Source of the DNA: Halichoerus grypus
Taxonomy: Eukaryota > Chordata > Mammalia > Carnivora > Phocidae
DNA: 64,000 nt
Direction of reading: 5' to 3'
Assembly (NCBI RefSeq): GCF_964656455.1
Contig: NC_135718.1
Coordinates: forward strand, 54,961,008-55,025,007
The translations under genes were made by a program, and so were the position numbers. This document shows, piece after piece, positions 11,640 to 21,540 of the stretch. The stretch's first letter is position 1. Each line of letters opens with the position of its first letter. The notes under the pieces were generated by a model, which saw nothing but the letters and a program-made list of their open reading frames with translations, was not told the origin of the DNA and did not search any database.

Positions 11640-11990
11640 TTTATTCATTTGCACACTCGTCTAACACGGAGTCCTCCATGTGTACTGGGCGCCGTGCTGT
11701 GGGCACCTTTCCACAGCGGAGCGAAGCCCCAGCGTCGTGCATCTCCTGCTGTCACGGGAGAGACAGCCAGTGCACCAACAGGTCAGCGTGTTAGGTGACG
11801 ATGGATGCTGTGGGGAGGGAAGGACTGCAGGGGAGGGGAGGGGGCAGAAACCGATGGGAGAGGACCCCAGTTTAGATACAGTGACATTTGACAAGGACGC
11901 ACACTGCAAATATACTGGTCAAGAGCATTCTAGAAAGAGAGAACTACAGGTGCAAAGACCCTGAGGCAGCAGCATGCTTGCAGTGTCTGG
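11640..11990 (-). repeat. L2 fragment (-)
   Basis: It includes ACTGGGCGCCGTGCTGTGG, CCAGTTTAGATACAGTGACA, CTAGAAAGAGAGAACTACAG and TGCAAAGACCCTGAGGCAG. These words fit the long reverse-complement 3' region of L2. Confidence 0.6.
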
Positions 11991-12261
11991 CACAGGCAAG
12001 CCTGGGAAGCGCTGGACGCTCTCCAGCATCCCTTCCAACACGGTGACCTTAGAAGCGTGATCTGGATAGGGATGTTTTCTGGTTTAAGGCGTGGCCATCT
12101 AAGAACTGGCTGCTGGGGGGGTCCTGGGTTTGTGGGGGGCGAGCTGTGGTTCTGCTGATGGAGCTTTGGTTCAGGATGTCCCTGAAGGTGGGAAAATGAG
12201 AGGCAGCCAGCCAGGCCCCCCGCATTATCTGTTTGCCCCCTGGGTAGGGGGTGGGAAGAGT

Positions 12262-12345
12262 CATTATTCATCCAGTATTTGCTGAGTGACCACAAGGTGC
12301 CCCTCAGAGGGCAGGATGGAGGGAACAAAGATGAATCAGATACAG
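12262..12345 (-). repeat. L2 fragment (-)
   Basis: CATCCAGTATTTGCTGAGTG is followed by GAACAAAGATGAATCAGATA and then CAGTTCCTGTCC. Confidence 0.5.
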
Positions 12346-13112
12346 TTCCTGTCCGCCCGAGCCCCAGCATGGCAGAGCAGGGGCCCGGGTGTGGCTGGTA
12401 CTCCGGTGTGTGGGTACAGAGAATGCACGGGGGCAGGGTCCGGGGCTCTGCCTTCACTGCCAAACCCTGGGAGGGGCCGTTGGCACCTGAGAGCAGCTCA
12501 TCTCCCACAGCTCTGTGTCCTGGAGGGTCCAAGGAAGGAGGGTGGAGCACAGAGGGAGGAGCAGGGCCAGCCACATAATCGGTGGGGCCCAGTGCAAAAT
12601 GAAAATGCAGGATCCTCATTCAAAAAGCAGGAGAACAGTGCCGTTAAAGGTACATAAGTGTTTTCCTTTTCCCTGAGGTCGCTCTCAGGGTGTCATGGTA
12701 CTTTTCCTTTGCTACTGAAGGTCCATCTGAGTAAGGAGAAATTAGCTTTAAATTATTAGCGTGCATTTTACCTTTCATCCTTATACCGTGCCATGCCAGT
12801 TTGAGATGCAGGTATCAGAGCCCTTTAATTTGTATGTATTAAGAAATTACACAATTTGTATTTTGTGTCCCATTTCTAGAGGGTGCCTTGAGTGGGCCAG
12901 GACAAATTCAAGCCAGGCTCACAAAGTTTGGATGGAGGGAGGGAGGAAGGGCAGCCTCTCATAAGTGCCTAGGGTCTCCCTATCCCCACGATGCAGGGCA
13001 CACACGCGTGAACCTTCAGGCCTGACAGCTCCCACAGTGTGCGGGACCTCCACACTCTGCCCTGGCCAGGGATGGGATCTAGGGAGGGGCAGCCAGCATC
13101 CCAAGGATCTTT

Positions 13113-13325
13113 TTTTTTTTTTTAAGATTTGTTTATTTGAGAGAGAGAGAGAGAGAGCATGGGTGAGCGGGGAGGGAAGGCCAGAGAGAGAGGGAGAGAA
13201 CGTCAAGCAGACTCCCCGCTGAGCACAGAGCCCGACATGGGGCTTGATCCCATAACCCCAAGGTTATGACCTGAGCTGAAATCAAGAGTTGGGTGCTTAA
13301 CTGACTGAGCCACCCAGGCGCCCCT
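13113..13325 (-). mobile_element. CAN-SINE (-)
   Basis: It has a T tail, AAGATTTGTTTATTTGAGAG with an internal (GA)n, a TGGGGCTTGATCCCATAACC body and the inverted head GCCACCCAGGCGCCCC. The flanks CAAGGATCTTT (13102-13112) and CAAAGATCTTT (13326-13336) form an 11 bp target duplication with one mismatch. Confidence 0.95.
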
Positions 13326-14214
13326 CAAAGATCTTTAAACCTCTACCTCAGGACGCGCTCAAACCTGGGTCGGGGTGGACGAGAGGCTCCCTCCTGCCTA
13401 GACTCGGCCCCCAGCTGCCACCCACTAGACATACTTCGGGGATGCCAGCCCAGGGGCAGGGAGCGCCGGGGGGCGGGGGAGGGCTGCTGGCACCATGCTC
13501 CACCAGGGACGCCATGGGCACATATGCCCCCCTGATGCTCATGCCCAGGCCCCTGCCGGGATGGAGAGCTGCCACAGCTGCAGCGCAGGGGTGAGGAGCG
13601 GGGAGGCCAGCCTGTCTTGGGAGTGTCAGGGTCAAGAGAGCATGCTGCTGAGAACGTGTCCTGGCGACGCAGGGGGAGACCTGACTCTCCATGACTCCAG
13701 CCCTATTTATCAAACACAGATTCCAGGATAAAATTAAGACTTTCAGAATGGCAGCATAGAACATTCAATCTCTCAGACTTCTGAGCCTAGGACCCCATGT
13801 GACTGCATGGGTCACAGGCCCGCGAAGCTGGCCCCGGGGAGAAGAGTGGAGGTCATTGTTCAGGTCCCTTGGCGTTTCTGGGCCTCAGTTTCCTTGAGGC
13901 CAGACAAGGTGACAGGGTGCGCCTGAGTCAGGTAACAAAGGAGGGGCTGACGGCAGGGTCCCATGCTGACGGGGGCTGGGAGCGCAGTGGGGACCAAGGC
14001 CTCTGCTGGTCCAGCCTCTTTATCGCAGGCTCGTGGTGGTTCTGCTTCTCTGTCTCCCCTGTTCTCCTGCTGCCAGCAGGCTTCCTCTGCTTCCTTAGGC
14101 TCTTCCCCAGTGTTTATGGAGCACCTACTGGGTGCCAGCCACGTGCTGAGCGCTTGGCACACCGCTGATCTTCACTGAGCGCTGTGCTGTGGGCGGGACA
14201 GCAGCATGGAGGAA

Positions 14215-14425
14215 TGCTCCCCGTGTGCCGGGCGCCACGCCACGTGCCTGACCCACGCTGACAGGGGGACCGCTCCAACAGCAAACACTACGAGGCAGGT
14301 GGTAGTAGTATTAGTCCCCACCTGCACATGAGGAAACTAAGATGGAACGTGGTTCAGTGACTGAGGGAACAACTTTCAGGCAGCACAGCTGGCGCTTGAA
14401 CCGGGCAGCGGGAGCCCCAGATCCC
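14215..14425 (-). repeat. MIR fragment (-)
   Basis: GTGTGCCGGGCGCCACG, GTAGTAGTATTAGTCCCCAC and CATGAGGAAACTAAGATGG are followed by GCACAGCTGGCGCTTGAACC. A smaller MIR/L2-like end at 14115-14175 precedes it. Confidence 0.7.
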
Positions 14426-15082
14426 CCACTCTTCTAGCCCTGCATTACCCTACCTCCCCATTGACTCTTGGTTTCTGCACCCCATCCCTCTCCCTGCCCA
14501 GGGCCCCCCGGTTCTCCCCCCTCTTCTCTCTGTGGAACACGCCGGCCCAGCTCACCTTCTCACCTGGGCTCTGTTGCTGCTCAGCTTTCCCAGCAGCCGC
14601 CTGCCTGCCATAGGGCGGGAGCCCACAGCCATCGGGCCAGCCCAGCCGTGGCTGAGCAGGGGAGTGGGGTCACATGACACAGAAGGAACTTGGCAGCTCC
14701 TTGAGCAGGGAGGGTGCTAGAAAGTGGTGTCCCTCCGCTGGGCCGTGGGTATGGGGCATCCAGGGCCTGCCCGCCCTGACCTGTCCTGTTGAGACCCAGA
14801 GTTGACGCCTCGTCTGAGGGAGGAGCCGGCCCATCCTGACCCTTTGTCTAGGCCAGGCTTCTGTCAGGAGAGCCTTCCATTCCAGAGCCCAAAGCAGGGA
14901 GCCCAGCTGACAGGGCAGGGCAGGCGCTCCTCCTGCGTACACACGGAGTGAGCCCCTGGAAGGGGCGGGGGGCTGCCTGTGGCTGGGGTTCCCTCACTGC
15001 CTTCCTGGCCCAGGTACCGCTGTCCCTGTGATCTGTAGGTTGCTCCCTTTCACCCCTCTTCCTCTTCCTCCCACACATGCAG

Positions 15083-15250
15083 AGCTCCACCTGGAAGGGA
15101 ACTTCTTGCACCGCCTCCCCAGTGAGGTCAGCGCCCTGCAGCACCTCACGGCCATCGACCTCTCCCGGAACCAGTTCCATGACTTCCCCGAGCAGCTCAC
15201 CACCCTGCCAGCACTCGAGACCATCAACCTAGAGGAGAACGACATCGTGG
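15083..15250 (+). CDS. LRRC20: LRRC20 penultimate coding exon (leucine-rich repeats)
   Basis: This 168-base exon encodes 56 residues, beginning ELHLEGNFLHRLPSEV and ending LEENDIV. It contains successive LRR consensus units (LxxLxLxxNxL): LHLEGNFL, IDLSRNQF and INLEENDI, spaced about 23 residues apart. A long pyrimidine tract and CAG precede it (AG at 15081-15082), and a strong GTGAGC donor follows at 15251. The first Glu codon takes its G from the exon upstream, and the last base is the G of the next Asp codon. The sequence is very close to what I recall of mammalian LRRC20, a small protein of about 184 residues built mainly of LRRs, with no well-established function. It has no signal or membrane segment here. 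The upstream part (about 77 residues) lies outside the window. Confidence 0.95.
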
Positions 15251-16149
15251 GTGAGCGGCCCCGGCCATGTGGTCCCTGCATCTCCCACTGTCTCTGTCTG
15301 CAGTTCCTCCCTCTGAGGAGGACATGGGGCTCTGGGGTCAGACCTTCACAGACGTGAGGGCAAGGGTGAGCTTTCTGGTCTGAGACACCCGAGCACAGGG
15401 CGCTGAGCCTGGAAAGGGAAGCGTTCTGAGGCCCTGCCGCCTGCTGGGGCTGGGTTGGACAGCTGCTTTCACCTGGCAGGTCGAAGGCCTTGGCTCCCTC
15501 ACGGCCTGCCCTGACCCAGCATGCCGCGTGGGCCTACAAGCTCTGTCTGGGTCCCAGAGGCTGCCTCCCAGACGCTCCAGCTGGGACCCTATATCCATGT
15601 GCAACCACCTGAGGCCTCTAGGCAGCCGTGTTCAGAGCAGCGTCTCCTAGCTTTCCAGTGCACTTACATGCTCCCCCAAGGACCCCGAGGGTCTCCCGCC
15701 CCAGGCTCAGAGCGCCTTCCGCCTTCTGCAAACAGCAGGCCCCGCGAGTGGCCCTTTACTCCTTCTGAGGCATTTCGACCTGAGCATCCTCTCCCGCTGC
15801 TGACTGATCTCCCCAGACAGCGGCAGCACCCCCCAGGGCCCCTCTGTGCCCCTCCTCCTCGGCTCCCTCCTCCAGCTGCCTTGGCTCCCTCAGAAGCCCA
15901 TCTTCAAACCCCGTTTGGTGCTCTCTCAGCCGCCTCTGATGTTGACAGTGTCAGTAATAACCCCCTTCAGTGCTGCTGTTATGTTTGTAATTGCTTTCAC
16001 AGCCATTATGCCATTTGACTAAAAGCAAGAGCTCTCCAGCGGCTTGGAGCTGGATGGAGAGTGCCTGTTGCCTGCATGGGGCGCCGAGTGTCCCATCTGT
16101 GTGCTGGCCCTGGCTGAGGGGGCGCGGGACCAGGTAACCTCTGAGGTTT

Positions 16150-16285
16150 GCGATCCATTCTTTTATAGAGGAGTAAACTAAGGCTCAGAGGAGTCATGAG
16201 AGCGCGTCAGGTCACACAGGGAGTCGGCAGAGGTGCCAGGACGAGTATATGTGACTCTCACACTCGGCCCTATGCCTAGGATGAG
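16150..16285 (-). repeat. MIR fragment (-)
   Basis: GAGTAAACTAAGGCTCAGAG, CAGGTCACACAGGGAGTCGG and a CAGAGGTGCCAGGACGAG end follow MIR order on the reverse strand. Confidence 0.6.
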
Positions 16286-16752
16286 GTTCCTTGTGTGGCC
16301 TCTGGGAATGCCGTGGCGGGTGGGCTCTGGTTTGGTCTTTTCCCTCCCAAGACCAAGATCCCTGAGCGCCTTGCCCCTGAATTGGCCCCCCGTCCCTTGA
16401 GCCCTTGTGCTGTCTTTAGCTGGAAGGAGCATGTCCAGAAGTGCCTTTCCACCATGAGGCCCACCCTCCTGCGCTGCCGTCACCGTCCGGGGTCTGGCCC
16501 TGAGCCCTTTATTCTCGGCCAGGCCCTCCTTGCTGAGCCTTTCCTCCCCTGCCTCCACTTCCTTCTGCTGCTTCTCCGAATGGGGCAGTTCCCGAGCAGG
16601 GGCCACAGCGAGCCGATGCCGAGCCCAGAGCTGGGCCTGTAGCTGCAGGCAGGCGGGTGAGGACAAGCGCTGGCCATTGGCCTCCCCACTTCCCGACGAC
16701 AGCCTTAGAAGACCCACGTCACCCCTCTGAGCCCCAGCTTCTTCTCAGCTTT

Positions 16753-16939
16753 TAAAAGATTTTATTTATTTATTTGACAGAGACACAGCGAGAGAAGGAA
16801 CACAAGCAGGGGGAGTGGGGGAGGGAGAAGCAGGCCTCCTGCTGAGCAGGGAGCCTGATGCGGGGCTCGATCCCAGGACCCTGAGATCATGACCTGAGCC
16901 GAAGGCAGACGCTTAAAGACTGAGCCACCCAGGCGCCCC
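16753..16939 (-). mobile_element. CAN-SINE (-) with 12 bp target duplication
   Basis: AAGATTTTATTTATTTATTT leads to a GGGGCTCGATCCCAGGACCC body and the head GCCACCCAGGCGCCCC. CTTCTCAGCTTT flanks it at 16741-16752 and 16941-16952. Confidence 0.95.
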
Positions 16940-19811
16940 TCTTCTCAGCTTTCAAACCAAGGTTCTCCCCCACCCCCAGCCCAGGAGGGAGCTGGGCCCC
17001 AAGCAGGGGAGCAGGGCGTGTGGGCCCCGTGCTGGCTGCTGTACGAAGCGGGGCGCACAGCGTGCTACAGATGCCACAGTCCTCCCCCTCCCACAAGGCC
17101 GACGACATCCCTTAGCAGCAACAGTTCCCACAGCAAAGATGGGCTGTTTTGACTCGTTCTCTTGTGTAGATATCTCTTCCTTTCTGTAGAGTGAGGTAAT
17201 GACTATATGTGGGAGCCTCTTACAGTTTACCAAGAATGCTCAGGCCCAGGCCCACGGCCCATCTGATAGACGTAGAAGCCTAGGCTCTAAGAGATTTCCC
17301 CTCGCCTTTGAGGCCACGTGCCTGTTGTACGGCTGGACGGGTGAAAGAGACATGTCAAAACCTGGGCTAGTGCCCAGCCAGGTCCGGTAGCAGAGGTGCG
17401 GGCCAGCCTGGCCAGGCGCGGGGGGGTAGAGATGCTGGGGACTGGCCCTGTGCAGCAGAGGCTCCCTGAAGTGCTCGGCTTACCCCGGGGCCCACTCCCC
17501 GCTCCCCACTCTGCCGCTGCTGGAGGCCTTGGCTGGTCTCCCACACGCCCCCCAAGGAGAGAGGCGATCCTGTTCCCTTGCTGGGGTCTCCTCGCTTCCA
17601 TTCTCTGCCTCTCCCTGATCCATGCTAGTTACTCGGATTGCTTCTAACTCCCAAAGCCATGGCAGGCCCGGTCCCTGCTTTCCTAGCCCGGCCGCATGTG
17701 GAGGGGGCCATGGTCACAGCGGGTGAGGGCTGCACCGTCCTTCATTATGGAAATGGCTTTGCCCTTGTCCCAGCTGTAGCCCATCTCCTGCAGGATCTCA
17801 TTGGGAAAATTGTAGTAGAAGTTTAGGATGCCTTAAGAGTGGCTTCTTTTTCCCCTTCAGAGCCCAAAGAAGGTGTTGGAAACATTTTTTTCCCGAGAAA
17901 TAAATCTGAGATGCATGAGTTGCCTTAAGGCTGTGGTTCAGCGAAAAGAAAGCAGGCGGCTCTGAAGCAAGCCCCCGCGTCGTCAGAAGGAGACCCAGTC
18001 TGAAGGGACCGCCCCGAAGGATGCCTGCAGCCCGGCCCCAGGGAGACCCGGAGGCTTGCAGCATCCTGGGAGGGGCCCAAGCAACTCCATTCTCTTCTGC
18101 TTTCTCAATAGTGCTGCTACCCGATCTTCCTCCACTCTGGGCCAGAATGGGGCCTCCAGTTCATGGAGGGGAGAGGAGAGGGGGCCTCACTAGAGTATGT
18201 AGGCTGGGAGAGACAGGGATGTTTGCATCTGCTTTCTGGTGCCAACCGCCAGCCGGAGCTGGTGCCGGTCCTTGGGGCTCACTGGGAGTGGACTACCCTC
18301 ACTCAGGTCGTGCATCTAGGTGGCCCTGGTGGCCCCGTGGCTGCAGCTGGTACAGACAGTCCTCCGGTCTGTGTGCGCAAGGTCTCCCTATCCTCATCTC
18401 GGGAGCCGCCTTGCTCCCCGCCTCCACCCAGCCCCGAGCGTGGCGTCTGCCCTACCGCAGGTGCTTGGCTGCTTGGAGCCCTGAGCAAAGCAGGAGCTCC
18501 TAAGGCCCAGAGGCCCTCTGAAATGACCGACACACAGGAGGGCACACTGTGTCCGGTTGCCGGCGGTGACCCACCAGTGAGTCATGAAGTCAGATGCGAA
18601 GGTTGAGGCGAGCGGGTGGTGGAGTGCGTCCCCTCTAGCGTGGTGACATTGCTTTGTGACTTTCATTTCAGTTTTACCTACATGCACAGGTCTATGTACT
18701 GGGTTGTGATGTAAGAACGTAATTCTTACTGTGGGTCACGATGAAGAAATATCAAAAGCCACTCCCTTGAGATGCCCTGCAGAGATGTGGGGTCTATTCT
18801 CGGCCAGCCTCGCTACGTGTCCCCCACAGCGCACACTGCCAGCCACACAATACATTCTTCCCTCCTCTCTTCTCCATCCGTGTCTCTGGCATCATGGTCA
18901 CCACCTTCTGCATCCTCCTGGTGACTGGTGGGGGTGGAGTGAGGATGGGCAGCAAGGCCTCGGCCGAGGGGAGGAGCTCGCCACCCACCTGACTGTGGAG
19001 TCAGGTAGATGACCGGGTCAGTGCCCCTGACTGTTTATCCCCGCCCGGCCGGCCTGCACGCTCCATCTGAAAGTCCTTCCCCATGTCTTACCATTTTCTC
19101 TGCCTGTGGCCAACCCCATCCCCGACCCGAGTCTGCAGGTCTGGCCAGGTTTAGGTGAATGTAAAACAGTGTAGATCAAGGGGCCTCGCCCCTCCACCAG
19201 CTGGTCCCCTGGCACACGCAGCAGCCGATGCCCCCATCTGGCTGGGAGGCTTCCTGGGTCCTGGGGACAAGCCACCAGGACAGTCCTGGTGGGCCATGTG
19301 TCCTTGTGAGGTGGGGCTCCCAGGAGAGCCCGGGAGGGGCTTCAGAGGAGGTGACATTTAGTCTGACAGGAGGACATGATGGATCACCTGTCTTGCGGAA
19401 AATTCCAGAAGCTGGGTCTCTCACCCCGGCAACTGCTGCCTGTGACTGGGAGGTGGAGGCAGAAGCCACGTGAAGTTCACATTAGAACTCGATCCCGCAT
19501 AGCATTTCACCAGACTCCTGGAACATGTGGGGGTGAGGAGAAAATCAAGTACTTCGGAGACTTCATTTTGCTAAGCAGGGGGCTCTTTCAGTAAATCTAG
19601 AATTAATTTTCCATGACCCTTAACTCACTGGGGTTTTTCCCAGTGTTCCAGAGACAGCCAGAGATCATAGGAAAACAAGCTCTTGCTAAGAATTTAATAG
19701 AGAAATAGCACTCTGAAAAAGCAAAGTGTCTGTATCCTATAGGGATGCTTTGGGCCGTATGTACTTGATCCTGCGCCATGCTGTTTCACTTCTTACCGTG
19801 GAAGCTCGTAT

Positions 19812-20130
19812 TTCTTCAAGTGGGGGTCTGAGCAGCAGCGCCTGAGAACTTGTTAGAAACGCACATTCTCACGGGGCGCCGGGGCAGTGGGGTGGCTCAG
19901 TAGGTTAAGTGGCCGACTCTTGATCTCAGCTCAGGTCTTGATCTCAGGGTCGTGAGTTCAGGGCTCCACGCTGGGTGTGGAGTCTACTAAAAAAAAGAAG
20001 AAGAAAGAAAGAAAGAAAGAAATGCACATTCTCAGGCCCTTCCCCAGACTTCCTCAGTCAGAAATTGGGAGGGAGGAGGCGATTTGTTTTAACAAGCCCC
20101 TCCCCCCACCCGTGATATGGCTGCGTGCTG
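19812..20130 (+). mobile_element. MER5-like hAT MITE split by a CAN-SINE
   Basis: The left part has GCCTGAGAACTTGTTAGAAA. The right part has ATTCTCAGGCCCTTCCCCAG, AGTCAGAAATTGGGAGG and TTTTAACAAGCCCCTCC. The two parts join across the SINE at 19873-20018. Confidence 0.7.
19873..20018 (+). mobile_element. CAN-SINE (+), short-bodied type with GAAA tail
   Basis: The head is GGGGCGCCGGGGCAGTGG, with GTGGCTCAGTAGGTTAAGTG, a CAGGGTCGTGAGTTCAGGGC B-box-like region and a TGGAGTCTACTAAAAAAAAG end running into a (GAAA)n tail. This body is shorter than in the other copies. The flanks GAAACGCACATTCTCA (19856-19871) and GAAATGCACATTCTCA (20019-20034) are a 16 bp target duplication with one difference. Confidence 0.9.
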
Positions 20131-20147
20131 AAGCCCCTGCCAAGGCT

Positions 20148-20307
20148 TCTGAAAGCGTCATCCCCCGACCCGCAGCGTGGGCATCACCTGGGAGCTTGTT
20201 AGAAATGCAGAGCCCCAGGCTCTACCTCTGTGCTCCAAGGTCAGAATCTGCACCTGAGCAAGATCCCCAGGTGATTTGTGTGCACACTGCAGGCTGGGAA
20301 GTGCTGG
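20148..20307 (+). mobile_element. MER5-like MITE
   Basis: GGGCATCACCTGGGAGCTTG, TTAGAAATGCAGAGCCCCAG, GTCAGAATCTGCACCTGAG and CAAGATCCCCAGGTGATTTG follow the MER5A/B order. Confidence 0.75.
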
Positions 20308-20469
20308 TCGGGGTGCCTTTCCCGGAAGCACCAGGTGCTATCTCCGGGCCACCGGCTGTGCTGTTGTCCCGCCGACGCCCCCAAGCACAACTGCTCCGTA
20401 AGCTTCACAGATCCCACACCCCAGTCCCCCGGAGTGCTGGCTGGAGAGGAAGGCTCCCCCCAAGTCCTC

Positions 20470-20560
20470 TCTCAGAATCTCTGTCAGTGGGCCCAGGAAC
20501 CTACATTTCTAACAAGTGACCAAGGAGGGGGCAGCAGTGTGCCGATTGAGAATCTGCACC
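20470..20560 (+). mobile_element. MER5-like fragment
   Basis: CAGAATCTCTGTCAGTGGGC, CCAGGAACCTACATTTCTAA and CAAGTGACCAAGG match the second half of a MER5-type element. It is the third such piece within 750 bases. Confidence 0.5.
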
Positions 20561-21364
20561 CCACCCTACCCCTGGGGCTTCAGTCTTCTGCTGTGGTTTA
20601 TCTGGGCCATGGCACCTGCCCTCACACGTCAGGTTTCCCCAAGGATAGGACCCTTGTCCCTGCAATACAAGGATGGGAGTGGGGACACTGTGGGGACTTG
20701 GAGGGAGCATGGCTGGCCAAGGGGCTGCTGCCCTGGCCCGGTGTTTCCAGGGGGCCTGGGGCCTGGGCCCTGGATCACAGCATCCTCTCCCTTCTCTGGC
20801 AGGCAGGGGAGGGCAGAACCTTCCAGGGAGCTGCAGCTTCACCCTGGCCTCCAGCAAGAGAAGAGATCCTCCAGAATGCAGCCTCTGCTGTCCTCCTGGC
20901 CTGGGGGCACAGATGCCTGCCAGGGCCTCAGGATCGCCCTCCCCTGACTGTCGCATGGGTGTTCGAGCCTCATGCTGTGCCACAGACTAAATTGATTAGA
21001 GTCACAGGGGCAGAGGGAGTGTGGTTTGTTTCACTTTGGGTGCTCTACCATCTGCCCCATAGTGAGAGGTTCTGCAGACTCTGGTTGCTCTCAGAACTCA
21101 CTTCTGTGACGATGAGGCAGACGCACTGAGTTCCACGTGCTGAGGGGGTGGTGCGCATAGAGGTGGGACTCGGAGGACTTCCTGGAGGAGGCGGAGTGAG
21201 CCAGACAGGTCCTTCTCCACAGCACAGCCCTTTGTCCCTCTGGTGGGATGGGAGAGGAGTCTCCCTAGTTCTTTCACTGGGGCTCAGAAAATGTTTTTTT
21301 AAACAGAAAACCCTGGACGAGCAGAAGTGGAAATAATACAGACTTTTCAAAACCTAATTGCTGT

Positions 21365-21540
21365 GGGTGCCTAGCACAGGTGTCCTGCAATGATCTCCTT
21401 TCACCCGCTCAAGCCTCTCTTCTGGATAGGACGCGTGATCACCACTTGACAGCTGAGAAGAAAGGCTCGCAGAGGTCAAGCAGCCTGCACAAGGACACGG
21501 TAGAGGCAGGATTCTCACCCAGGTCTTTGATGGTCCAGGC
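21365..21540 (-). repeat. MIR fragment (-)
   Basis: CAGCTGAGAAGAAAGGCTCG, CAGAGGTCAAGCAGCCTGCA and GGCAGGATTCTCACCCAGG are diverged but in MIR order. Confidence 0.55.

Larger units (their letters stand above)
1..15082 (+). other. LRRC20: LRRC20 intron (left part, continues upstream)
   Basis: This is non-coding sequence ahead of the first LRRC20 exon in the window. I looked for the preceding LRRC20 coding exons, which carry the N-terminal part of the protein, and did not find them, so they should lie left of base 1. The stretch holds an LTR-like piece at the left edge, MaLR-type and L1/L2/MIR remnants and four CAN-SINEs, all listed separately. The parts outside repeats (about 860-1260, 3000-3980, 5450-6800, 7440-8230, 9260-10600, 12350-13100 and 13330-14100) are GC-rich and show no exon that I recognise. 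Confidence 0.7.

Noticed and set aside
11930..12619. 229-codon open frame on the minus strand
   Set aside because: It overlaps L2 remnants and low-complexity Pro-rich sequence, with no domain and no splice context.
20278..21129. 283-codon open frame on the plus strand
   Set aside because: It begins inside one MER5-like piece and crosses another. It is Pro/Gly/Trp-rich with no domain, as expected for a chance frame in GC-rich DNA.
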